From Aquisalimonas sp. (lineage in GTDB: Bacteria > Pseudomonadota > Gammaproteobacteria > Nitrococcales > Aquisalimonadaceae), in contig SKYZ01000393.1 of the NCBI GenBank assembly GCA_007127625.1, positions 1-7,966 on the forward strand: a stretch of DNA of 7,966 bases, in the 5' to 3' direction. A program made the translations under genes and the position numbers. Shown here piece by piece: positions 1 through 6,670 of this stretch; positions within the stretch are counted from its first letter, which is position 1; each line of letters opens with the position of its first letter. A model generated the notes under the pieces. It did no database searches. It was not told where the DNA came from and saw only the letters and a program-made list of their open reading frames with translations.

Positions 1-1045
1 AGGAGGTCCACCACGCCCAGTAGAACACGGTCCAGCCGTGCATGAAGCCTTCATCCTCGCGGCCCACCCAGTTGCTGAGCGGCACCACCTGCGCCAGATA
101 ATGCCCGACGCTGGTGACGCTGTTAGCCAGGATGCTCACGGTCGAGCCGGCGATGAGAACAAAGGCGCCGAGCAGGGCGAACATGATCATGTTCAGTGCA
201 CTGAGCCGTTTCACGCCACCGTGGATACCCAGCAGGATGGAGATCAGGGCGATGCCGGTGATTACCGCGATGAGAGTGACGGTGGTGCCGGTTCCTCCAG
301 GGAAGCCCCAGACCTCAGCCATGCCGGCCGCGGCCTGTTCCGCACCATAGCCCAAGGATGTGGCCAGGCCGAACATGGTGGCAAATACGGCCAATATATC
401 GATTACGTGGCCGGGCCAGCCCCAGACACGATCGCCCAGCAGCGGAAAGAACGCGGAGCGGATGGTCAACGGCAAACCGTAGTTGAAGCTGAAGAAGGCC
501 AGAGACACGGCAACCGTGCCGTAGATGGCCCACGGATGAAAACCCCAGTGAAAGAGGGTAGCGGCCATGGCCATGCCTTGCATGCCATCTTCACCGCCTT
601 CCATCCCGAAGGGCGGGTTGAAGAAGTGGAAGAACGGCTCGAGAACACCAAAGAACATCAGGCCGATGCCCATGCCGGCAGCGAACAGCATGCCGAACCA
701 GGCGCCGTAGGAGAATTCCGGCTTGGCCTGTGGCCCGCCCAGGCGTATCCGGCCCATGGGGGACAGCATGAGGATCAGGCAGAAGATCACAAACAGGTTG
801 GCGGCACCCATGTAGACCCAGTCAAAGGTGCTCTCCAGCCACAGCCGCGTGTTTGACAGCCCTTCTTCCGCGGTATCCGGAAAGATCAGGGCAAAGGCGA
901 CGGCAAGGACGATGCCGACTGAGGTTACGAAGAATACCGGGTTGTGCAGTTCCAGACCCAGAGGCCGGACGTTATCCTGTCCGACCTCGTAGTCTGTCTC
1001 CACGACCGGGTTGTCGTCGTCAGGGCTCTGATTCTGATCAGTCAC
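1..1045 (-). CDS. BCCT-family compatible-solute (betaine/choline/carnitine-type) transporter, C-terminus outside window
   Basis: Inner-membrane secondary transporter of the betaine-choline-carnitine family, most likely importing glycine betaine or a similar osmolyte. Only residues 1-348 are present; the family usually has 500-650. After an acidic cytoplasmic N-terminus (about residues 1-33) come hydrophobic segments near 37-55 and 78-95. The glycine-rich unwound TM3 follows as G124-M-G-I-G128, then FFGVLEP. The aromatic box motif FHWxxHPWxxY gives W167, W172 and Y175, spaced exactly like W189, W194 and Y197 of BetP. The frame ends in the second signature, HGWTVFYWAWW (residues 336-346), where the last tryptophans match BetP W373/W374. 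The intact GMGIG motif fits the sodium-coupled betaine type rather than proton-coupled choline carriers; this is inference. The start is a GTG with GGGAG six bases upstream (1056-1052); the next in-frame ATG is only M79, after the first membrane segment. It is divergent from the efflux operon, and nothing suggests a functional link. Family assignment is firm; the substrate is not. Confidence 0.93.
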   Translation of the reverse strand, partial: MTDQNQSPDDDNPVVETDYEVGQDNVRPLGLELHNPVFFVTSVGIVLAVAFALIFPDTAEEGLSNTRLWLESTFDWVYMGAANLFVIFCLILMLSPMGRIRLGGPQAKPEFSYGAWFGMLFAAGMGIGLMFFGVLEPFFHFFNPPFGMEGGEDGMQGMAMAATLFHWGFHPWAIYGTVAVSLAFFSFNYGLPLTIRSAFFPLLGDRVWGWPGHVIDILAVFATMFGLATSLGYGAEQAAAGMAEVWGFPGGTGTTVTLIAVITGIALISILLGIHGGVKRLSALNMIMFALLGAFVLIAGSTVSILANSVTSVGHYLAQVVPLSNWVGREDEGFMHGWTVFYWAWWTS

Positions 1046-1316
1046 GACTTTCTCCCGAATGATTTGTTTGAACGGACGACGGACGGGATTGATCCATATC
1101 AGTGCCCGGCGTCGCATTTCGAGGTTACGGTGATTGGTTTCTGGCTCGACACCGTTTGTTACTTTGGTTCATCGTGCGGGTGTGGTCAAACGGCAACCCC
1201 CCGTTCTCCTGCGCTGCAGAAGGAACCTGCCGACGAAATGACCCTGAAACCGTCGTGTTCGGGTAGATTGTCGATGCCCATACCAAGCGATCGGCGATGA
1301 CCCAGAGGAGACAGGA
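1046..1316. other. Divergent intergenic region between BCCT gene and efflux operon
   Basis: These 271 bases separate divergently transcribed genes and should contain both promoters. I see no convincing -35/-10 pair in either direction. A TTGACC-like hexamer on the minus strand (1189-1184) lacks a good partner. The only clear structure is a 7-base inverted repeat, CCGTTTG (1152-1158) and CAAACGG (1187-1193), separated by 28 bases; it could be an operator or chance. The frame of the BCCT gene stays open for some distance upstream of its GTG, but without a good ATG. No small gene with a ribosome site is evident. Confidence 0.5.
1304..1310 (+). promoter_or_regulatory. Ribosome binding site of the adaptor gene
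   Basis: AGAGGAG lies six bases before the ATG at 1317. It is a near-consensus Shine-Dalgarno site and fixes this start. Confidence 0.8.
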
Positions 1317-2564
1317 ATGAGCCGGGTGAGAACGGTGCTGCGGTGGCTGTTGCCCGTGGTCATTCTGGGCGTGGCGGCGGCCGTGACGGCGCTGCTCATC
1401 TCAACGCGCCCGGAGGTGCCCGCAGAACCGGCGCAGGAGCAGGCATGGCCGGTGACGACAGTGGACGTGGAGATTGCTGCGCATCGTCCGGTGCTGCGGC
1501 TGCAGGGCTTTCTCGAATCGCCGGCCACCGCCACGCTCACTGCCGCGGTCAATGCCGATGTCACCGCCGTGCCCATTCGCGAGGGGGATACTGCGGCTGC
1601 AGGCGATGCGCTGGTCCGGCTGGATGACGAGGAGCAGCGGCTGGCCCTGGAGGAGCGGGACGCTGACGTGGCCGAGTTGCGCTCCCAGCGCAGCGTGGAG
1701 GAGCAGCGGGTTGCAATGGACCGCCAGGAACTGGCCTGGGAAGAAGATCTGCTGGCGCTGTTCGACCGGGAAGTGGAGCGCCTTGAAGACCTCTCCCGGG
1801 ACCAGTTCGCTTCGCCGTCGGACCTGGAGCGAGCGCAGCAGGAACGGACACGGCAGCGCCTGGCAGTGGCGCAGCGACGTTTCGCCGTGGACACGGCCGG
1901 CCAGCGCCTGGAGCAACTGGATGCACGCCTGGAGCGCGCCCGCACGCTGCGTGACCGGGCGGCGCTGGATCTGGCGCGCACGGATCTGCGGGCCCCCTTC
2001 GATGCCCGGGTCGCCGAGGTGCTGGTGGCGCCGGGCGATCGGGTGGCGCCGGGTGAGGCATTGCTGCAGCTCTATGACGTGTCCGCACTGGAGATCCGCG
2101 CCACGGTGCCCCGGCACGCCCTCGGCCCGCTGAGGCTTGCTGCCGCCGGCACAGGGGTGGATGCCAGCGCCGAGGTGGATGGGCAGCGGGTTCCCGTCGC
2201 GCTGTCGCGGTTCTCCGGTCGGGCGGATCCGGGGCAGGGTGGGGTGGATGCGCTGTTCGACGTCACCGCACGGGGCGACGAGCTCGTTCTGGGCCGTTTC
2301 GCCAGCCTTGAGGTGCTGCTGCCTCCGGAACCGGATTCCATTCTTCTGCCGTTCGAAGCGCTCTACGATGCCGGACGGGTCTACCGCGTCGAGGCCGACC
2401 GCATGCAGGCGGTGGACGTGCAGCGCATCGGTCAGGCGCGTCTGCCGAACGGTGAGCGCGGGGTGCTGGTACGTGCCTCGGGCCTTTCCAGCGGGGATCG
2501 GGTGGTCGCCACACAGATCCCCCAGGCCATGGATGGCGTCCGGGTGCAGGTGATGGAGCAGTGA
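1317..2564 (+). CDS. HlyD/AcrA-family periplasmic adaptor (membrane fusion) subunit of RND efflux pump
   Basis: Periplasmic adaptor of 415 residues, expected to bridge the RND permease encoded next to an outer-membrane TolC-type channel. An N-terminal membrane anchor (about residues 8-29, after a basic start) carries no lipobox cysteine, so the protein is probably held by an uncleaved transmembrane helix rather than by lipid. The first half of the lipoyl (biotinyl-like) domain is about 70-103, ending in IREGDTAAAGDALVRLDD. A long charged alpha-helical hairpin, very rich in Glu, Arg and Gln, spans about 104-220 with a turn near 160-170. The second lipoyl half is about 221-254 (DLRAPFDARV, then VAPGDRVAPGEALLQL). 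A beta-barrel domain (about 255-335) and a membrane-proximal domain (about 340-415) complete the usual order. Length is typical for the family. It stops 7 bases before the permease start, so the two are almost certainly co-transcribed. The substrate cannot be read from the sequence. Confidence 0.93.
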   Translation: MSRVRTVLRWLLPVVILGVAAAVTALLISTRPEVPAEPAQEQAWPVTTVDVEIAAHRPVLRLQGFLESPATATLTAAVNADVTAVPIREGDTAAAGDALVRLDDEEQRLALEERDADVAELRSQRSVEEQRVAMDRQELAWEEDLLALFDREVERLEDLSRDQFASPSDLERAQQERTRQRLAVAQRRFAVDTAGQRLEQLDARLERARTLRDRAALDLARTDLRAPFDARVAEVLVAPGDRVAPGEALLQLYDVSALEIRATVPRHALGPLRLAAAGTGVDASAEVDGQRVPVALSRFSGRADPGQGGVDALFDVTARGDELVLGRFASLEVLLPPEPDSILLPFEALYDAGRVYRVEADRMQAVDVQRIGQARLPNGERGVLVRASGLSSGDRVVATQIPQAMDGVRVQVMEQ

Positions 2565-2571
2565 GCGCGAC

Positions 2572-5500
2572 ATGATCTCTTCATCTGGTGAGTCCTGGCT
2601 GGCCTGGCTTGCACGCCATCCGGTGGCCGCGAATCTGATCATGCTGCTGATGATGGTCTCCGGGCTGTGGTCGCTGCAGCAGCTCAACACCCAGTTCTTC
2701 CCCACCTTCGAGCTGGATTTCGTCACCGTGCAGGTGGAGTGGCGTGGCGCCACGGCGGAGGAAGTCGCCGACGCCGTCACCTCGCCGCTGGAGGAGGAGC
2801 TGCGCGACGTGGACGGCCTGCGTGAGCTGACCTCCACGTCCGCCGAGGGCTCCGCCACCATTGTTCTGGAGTTCCGTGAAGGCACGGACATGACCCAGGC
2901 GACGGAGTCGGTCAAGGACCGTGTCTCCGGCGTGCGCAACCTGCCCGAAGACTCCCGCGAGCCCACCATCAGCCGGGTACTCCGCTACGATCCGGTGGCG
3001 CGGCTGCTGGTCAGCGGTGACCTGAATACACGGGAAGTCCGCGAGCTCAGCCGGATGCTCGAGGAAGAACTCCTGGAACGGGGGGTGACCCGGGTCCAGC
3101 TCACGGGCCTGGCGGAGCAGGAGATCAGCATCGATGTTGATCAGCATCGCCTCAACGATCTGGGTCTGTCCTTTGCGGATCTGGCCGGGCGGGTGGACGC
3201 GCAGAGCCGGGACGTGCCAGCCGGGGAGGCCGGTGAGCGCGACGTGGCGCGGCAGCTCCGGGGCATTGACCAGGCCCGGTCGCTGCGGGCCTTCGAGGCT
3301 CTGCCCATTCCCCTGGATGGTGGTCGTTCCGTGGCCCTGGGTGATCTCGCCTCCATCACGCGGCAGGCCCGGGACAACGAGATCGAGCTACGCGTCGCTG
3401 AAGGCGATGCCGTGGAAATCCTGGTGGAGCGGGCCGAGGACGAGGACGCCCTGGCGGCGGCCCGCGTGCTGGACGCCTACTTGCAGGAACGCCGGCCGAC
3501 GCTGCCGGAGACGGTGAACCTGCAGGTCTTCGACGAGTTCTGGCAGTTCATCAGCGAACGCATCACCCTGCTGCTGCAGAACGGGCTCGGCGGCCTGCTG
3601 CTGGTGATCGGCGTGCTGCTGGCGTTTCTGTCCTCGCGCATGGCGTTCTGGGTGACGCTGGGCATCCCCACCTCCTTCCTCGCCGCGCTGACCGTGCTGT
3701 TCCTCACCGGCGGCAGCATCAACATGATGAGCCTGTTCGCCTTCATCATGGCACTGGGCATCATTGTCGATAACGCCGTGGTGGTGGGCGAAAACGCCTA
3801 TAGTCGCTTCCAGAATGGCGAAGGGCCGGCAGAAGCGGCCATCAACGGCGCGCGTCGCATGTTCGTGCCGGTGATGGCGGCCTCCCTCACCACCATCGCC
3901 GCATTCCTGCCGTTGATGATCATCGGCGGGCCCATCGGCAATATTCTGTTCGATATTCCCCTGGTGGTGGTATGCGTAATCATTGCCGCCATCATCCAGG
4001 CGTTCTTCATCCTGCCCGGTCACCTGCGGCGCTCCTTCGAGCGGGCCGAACGCCGGGCGCCGAATCGATACCGACAGGCCACCGATAACGCCTTCAACAG
4101 GTTCCGGGACGGCCCGTTCCGTCGCGCCGTGGAACTGTCCATCCGCAATCCCTGGGCCACCATGGCCATGCCGGTGGCGCTGTTGGTGGTGGCCATCGGG
4201 CTGGTGGCCGGTGGCCGCCTGGACTTCACGTTCTTCCCCTCGGTGGAAGGTGAAACGGTGCACGCCAACGTGACGTTCGCACCGGGCACGCCGAGGGCCC
4301 GCGTGGAGGCATACCTGGACCGGCTGGAGGAATCGCTGCTGGCCACGAACGAGGAACTGGGCGGCGACATCCTGCGCACCCGCGTGGCCCGTACCGGCAG
4401 CACCATCGCCTCGGATCCGGCGGACACGCGCTTTGGTGAGAACTACGGTGGCATGTTCGTGGAACTCAGCCCCCCGGATGAACGCGGCGTGCGCAATCGC
4501 GCCTTCATCCGGGCCTGGGAGGATAACGCCCCGCAGGCACCGGGGCTGGAGAACCTTGTGATCCGCGAACGCGGGCAGGGGCCGCCCGGCGCGGACATTG
4601 ACGTACGGATCACGGGGGCACCGCCGGAGCAGCTCAAGGCGGCGTCCCTGGAGGTGCAGGCGGATCTGCGCCAGCGCCCGGGTGTGTCGGGAATCACCGA
4701 CGACCTTCCGTACGGCCCGGAGCAATGGGTGCACCGTCTCAACGATCAGGGGCGTGCGCTGGGCCTGTCGGCGGTGGATCTCAGCAACCAGCTCCGTGAC
4801 GCCTATGGCGGCGTGCTGGCCCAGATCTTCCAGCACCGGCGTGATGAAGTCGAAGTCTGGGTGCGGCTCGCAACCGCGGAGCGCGACGCGCTGGCGAGTC
4901 TGGAGGATTTCCGGATCCGGACCCCGGATGGCAACACGGTACCCCTGGGCAACGTGGCCGATCTGGAGACCCGTCGCAGTTTCGCGTCCCTGCGTCATTT
5001 TGACGGCCGTCTGGCAGTGCGCCCCACCGCGGATGTGGACGCCCAGGTGGCCAATGCCAACCGCATTCGCGCTGACCTGGAAGAGAATCTGTTGCCGCAA
5101 CTGCGCGAGCGCTACGGGGTTCAGACCGCCTTCGAGGGGCAGGCGGCGGATCAGGAGGAAACACTGGCGGACATGCGCGCCGGGCTGGTACTCGCGCTGG
5201 CATTGATCTATCTGGTGCTGGCGTTCGTGTTCTCGTCCTATGGGTGGCCACTGCTGGTCATGGCCGTGATTCCCTTCGGCGTTGTAGGAGCCTTCTTCGG
5301 CCATTGGGCCTTCGGCCTGGATCTCACGATTCTCTCCCTGTTCGGGCTGTTCGGGTTGTCGGGGATCGTGGTGAACAACAGCATCATCCTGGTGACCTTC
5401 TACCGGGAGATCCGCGACCAGAGCCCGGACGCACCCGTGGAGCATGCCTTGACCGAGGCGTCGCGCCTGCGCCTGCGGCCGGTGCTGGTGACGACCCTGA

Positions 5501-5703
5501 CCACCATCGGCGGCCTGTCGCCATTGCTGTTCGAGACCTCGGTCCAGGCGCAGTTCCTGATTCCCATGGCCATCGCCATCGCCTTCGGCCTGGCCGTGGC
5601 CTCGCTGATCGTGCTGTTCCTGGTACCCGCCATGCTCGCCGTGTATGAAAACGCCGCGGCAAGGCTGCAGTTGACGTCTTCCGGCGCGCCAGCTGAGCAG
5701 TAA
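2572..5703 (+). CDS. HAE1-type RND efflux transporter permease subunit
   Basis: Inner-membrane permease of 1043 residues (AcrB-like proteins have 1020-1050), expected to form a homotrimer that exports hydrophobic or amphiphilic compounds using the proton gradient. TM1 (about 16-36, starting HPVAANLIMLL) is followed by a porter domain opening with the typical NTQFFPTFELD. TM2-TM6 lie at about 335-482, TM7 at about 529-549 (then DFTFFPSVEGE), and TM8-TM12 at about 870-1028, so both RND repeats are complete. TM4 reads GIIVDNAVVVGEN: D400 matches AcrB D407, but the D408 position is N401. TM10 reads GIVVNNSIILV, putting N935 where AcrB has K940. R967 and T974 match AcrB R971 and T978. The gene starts 7 bases after the adaptor stop with only a weak upstream GGAG, suggesting translational coupling; an in-frame TGA at 2551 rules out an earlier start. 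No outer-membrane channel gene follows. The substrate is unknown. Confidence 0.95.
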   Translation: MISSSGESWLAWLARHPVAANLIMLLMMVSGLWSLQQLNTQFFPTFELDFVTVQVEWRGATAEEVADAVTSPLEEELRDVDGLRELTSTSAEGSATIVLEFREGTDMTQATESVKDRVSGVRNLPEDSREPTISRVLRYDPVARLLVSGDLNTREVRELSRMLEEELLERGVTRVQLTGLAEQEISIDVDQHRLNDLGLSFADLAGRVDAQSRDVPAGEAGERDVARQLRGIDQARSLRAFEALPIPLDGGRSVALGDLASITRQARDNEIELRVAEGDAVEILVERAEDEDALAAARVLDAYLQERRPTLPETVNLQVFDEFWQFISERITLLLQNGLGGLLLVIGVLLAFLSSRMAFWVTLGIPTSFLAALTVLFLTGGSINMMSLFAFIMALGIIVDNAVVVGENAYSRFQNGEGPAEAAINGARRMFVPVMAASLTTIAAFLPLMIIGGPIGNILFDIPLVVVCVIIAAIIQAFFILPGHLRRSFERAERRAPNRYRQATDNAFNRFRDGPFRRAVELSIRNPWATMAMPVALLVVAIGLVAGGRLDFTFFPSVEGETVHANVTFAPGTPRARVEAYLDRLEESLLATNEELGGDILRTRVARTGSTIASDPADTRFGENYGGMFVELSPPDERGVRNRAFIRAWEDNAPQAPGLENLVIRERGQGPPGADIDVRITGAPPEQLKAASLEVQADLRQRPGVSGITDDLPYGPEQWVHRLNDQGRALGLSAVDLSNQLRDAYGGVLAQIFQHRRDEVEVWVRLATAERDALASLEDFRIRTPDGNTVPLGNVADLETRRSFASLRHFDGRLAVRPTADVDAQVANANRIRADLEENLLPQLRERYGVQTAFEGQAADQEETLADMRAGLVLALALIYLVLAFVFSSYGWPLLVMAVIPFGVVGAFFGHWAFGLDLTILSLFGLFGLSGIVVNNSIILVTFYREIRDQSPDAPVEHALTEASRLRLRPVLVTTLTTIGGLSPLLFETSVQAQFLIPMAIAIAFGLAVASLIVLFLVPAMLAVYENAAARLQLTSSGAPAEQ

Positions 5704-5714
5704 GATCGAAAGAG

Positions 5715-5726
5715 TATATGCATATA
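5715..5726. promoter_or_regulatory. Perfect 12-base AT-rich palindrome, candidate operator
   Basis: TATATGCATATA is fully self-complementary and overlaps the -35 position of the promoter that follows. A second, imperfect palindrome (5732-5747, GGAATCTATATAATCC, 6 of 8 pairs) covers the -10 box; the two centres are about 19 bases apart. Bases 5711-5745 are about 71% A+T in a GC-rich neighbourhood. This arrangement suits a dimeric winged-helix repressor. ArsR-family persulfide sensors of the BigR/SqrR type often control YeeE/YedE genes, but no regulator gene is in the window, so the binding protein is a guess. Confidence 0.5.
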
Positions 5727-5745
5727 ACCCAGGAATCTATATAAT
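5717..5745 (+). promoter_or_regulatory. Probable sigma-70 promoter of the YeeE/YedE-SulP operon
   Basis: TATAAT at 5740-5745 is a perfect -10 hexamer. Seventeen bases upstream the -35 position (5717-5722) reads TATGCA, matching TTGACA at only 3 of 6 bases, and there is no extended -10 TG. Transcription would start near 5752-5753. The weak -35 combined with overlapping palindromes points to a regulated rather than constitutive promoter. It lies just after the RND stop and before the first YeeE/YedE gene, so it separates the two operons. Confidence 0.6.
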
Positions 5746-5755
5746 CCGGGTCATG

Positions 5756-5776
5756 CCCGCGCCGTCACGGCGCGGG
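5756..5776 (+). promoter_or_regulatory. Perfect 9-bp GC stem-loop at the predicted 5' end of the sulfur operon mRNA
   Basis: CCCGCGCCG (5756-5764), loop TCA, CGGCGCGGG (5768-5776): nine uninterrupted pairs, all G-C. No T-run follows on either strand, so it is not a classical intrinsic terminator. If transcription starts near 5752 the hairpin sits within about five bases of the transcript's 5' end, as in stems that protect mRNA from 5'-dependent decay. It could instead act as a weak terminator or 3'-end stabiliser for the RND message. It leaves the ribosome site at 5792 free. Confidence 0.6.
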
Positions 5777-5791
5777 ATCCGGTGGTCAAAG

Positions 5792-5797
5792 AAGGAG
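5792..5797 (+). promoter_or_regulatory. Ribosome binding site of the first YeeE/YedE gene
   Basis: AAGGAG lies eight bases before the ATG at 5806. This decides against the in-frame GTG at 5782, which lies upstream of the site and has no Shine-Dalgarno of its own. Confidence 0.8.
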
Positions 5798-5805
5798 AGG
5801 TGTTC

Positions 5806-6240
5806 ATGACCATTGATTGGGCCGCATTCACACCCTGGTCGGCGCTGGCCGGAGGTGTCCTCATCGGGCTGGCGGCAGCCCTGTTCCTCCTGGTCAACGG
5901 GCGCATTGCCGGGATCAGCGGCATCGTCGGCGGCCTGCTGACCCCCTCACGCGGTGATGTTGCCTGGCGCGTCGCCTTCGTCGCGGGCATGGTCGGTGCG
6001 CCCCTGGTCTGGCTTGCGGTCACCAGTCTGCCGGCCATCCGTATCGAGGCAGGCTATCCCATGCTCATCGCTGCCGGACTGATCGTGGGGATCAGTACCC
6101 GCTACGGCGCGGGCTGCACCAGTGGCCACGGGGTGTGCGGCATCTCACGGCTGTCACCACGCTCGCTGGTGGCCACTGTGGCATTCATGGCCACGGGGTT
6201 TGGCACCGTCTACGTGCTCCGGCACATGATCGGAGGGTGA
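5806..6240 (+). CDS. YeeE/YedE-family membrane protein, N-terminal half-type (PmpA-like), putative sulfur-compound transporter
   Basis: Small inner-membrane protein of 144 residues in the YeeE/YedE (sulfur transport) family. Full-length relatives such as the thiosulfate importer YeeE/TsuA have about 350 residues; here the unit is split over two genes. Hydrophobic segments lie at about 11-30, 55-75, 84-98 and 118-138. Two family motifs are clear: [10 protein letters not shown] (31-40), and [20 protein letters not shown] around C104, H108 and C111. In TsuA conserved cysteines pass thiosulfate through the membrane by S-H-S contacts; C104 is the likely counterpart, and C111 offers a second thiol. 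The start at 5806 is set by AAGGAG. The stop is followed after 4 bases by the partner gene. It is first in a three-gene operon behind its own promoter. The family is certain; the substrate (thiosulfate, a persulfide or another sulfur anion) is inferred. Confidence 0.92.
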   Translation: MTIDWAAFTPWSALAGGVLIGLAAALFLLVNGRIAGISGIVGGLLTPSRGDVAWRVAFVAGMVGAPLVWLAVTSLPAIRIEAGYPMLIAAGLIVGISTRYGAGCTSGHGVCGISRLSPRSLVATVAFMATGFGTVYVLRHMIGG

Positions 6241-6244
6241 GCCG

Positions 6245-6670
6245 ATGCTGCTGACACTTGTTTCTGCGCTGGTTGTCGGTCTCATCTTCGGGACCGGGTT
6301 GCTGGTTTCCGGCATGGCCAACCCGGAGAAGGTCCTGGGATTTCTCGATCTTGCCGGCCACTGGGATCCGTCCCTGGCGCTGGTTATGGTGGGTGCCATA
6401 GCGACCGCTTTCGTCGCCTTCCGGCTTGCGTCACGACGCGAGCGCACGTTCCTGGGTGATCCGCTGCGTGTGCCCACGCGTAATGATATCGACGGCCGGT
6501 TGCTGCTCGGTGCCCTGGGCTTCGGTATCGGCTGGGGCATGGCAGGCTTTTGTCCCGGCCCGGCCCTGGTGGCCCTGGGTGCCGGCGAGCTCAAGGCCAT
6601 GGTGTTCGTGGTGGCCATGCTGGCCGGCATGGGTCTGTTCGAACTCATCGAGCGGGCTCGGCAGGCATGA
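6245..6670 (+). CDS. YeeE/YedE-family membrane protein, second half-type (PmpB-like)
   Basis: Membrane protein of 141 residues, the usual partner of the preceding gene. Hydrophobic segments lie at about 4-23, 44-62, 86-101 and 105-132. Family motifs include the early GLIFGTGLLVSGMANPEKVLGF and GWGMAGFCPGPALVALG, with the single conserved cysteine C103 just before PGPA. C103 probably forms part of the sulfur relay together with the cysteines of the first protein, so the two halves likely assemble as a heterodimer equivalent to one full-length YeeE. GGAGGG at 6232-6237 is seven bases before the ATG and overlaps the end of the previous gene, so translation is likely coupled. Its last four bases (ATGA) overlap the SulP start. 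The central loop (about 63-83) is charged and probably cytoplasmic. The function is inferred from the family. Confidence 0.91.
   Translation: MLLTLVSALVVGLIFGTGLLVSGMANPEKVLGFLDLAGHWDPSLALVMVGAIATAFVAFRLASRRERTFLGDPLRVPTRNDIDGRLLLGALGFGIGWGMAGFCPGPALVALGAGELKAMVFVVAMLAGMGLFELIERARQA

Noticed and set aside
38..856. Plus-strand open frame of 272 codons at the left edge
   Set aside because: It is antisense to the BCCT transporter, whose minus-strand frame carries clear family motifs.
1184..1189. TTGACC on the minus strand as a -35 box for the BCCT gene
   Set aside because: The best -10 at 17 bases (CAAAGT) matches only 3 of 6 positions; not enough to call a promoter.
1258..1286. TTCGGG/TACCAA as a promoter for the adaptor gene
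   Set aside because: Spacing is 17 bases, but both hexamers are poor matches to consensus.
1401..2969. Long minus-strand open frame (522 codons) opposite the adaptor and permease
   Set aside because: High-GC shadow frame: it spans two convincing plus-strand genes, has no family motifs, and its composition is an artefact of codon bias on the other strand.
3388..5445. Minus-strand open frame of 685 codons opposite the RND permease
   Set aside because: Entirely antisense to conserved RND sequence; rich in His, Gln and Arg without recognisable domains, typical of an antisense shadow.
5756..5776. Intrinsic terminator call for the hairpin
   Set aside because: No T-run on either side or strand, and it lies downstream of the likely promoter of the next operon.
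5782..5805. Alternative GTG start for the first YeeE/YedE gene
   Set aside because: It precedes the strong AAGGAG site at 5792-5797, would add a non-conserved polar extension, and has no ribosome site of its own.
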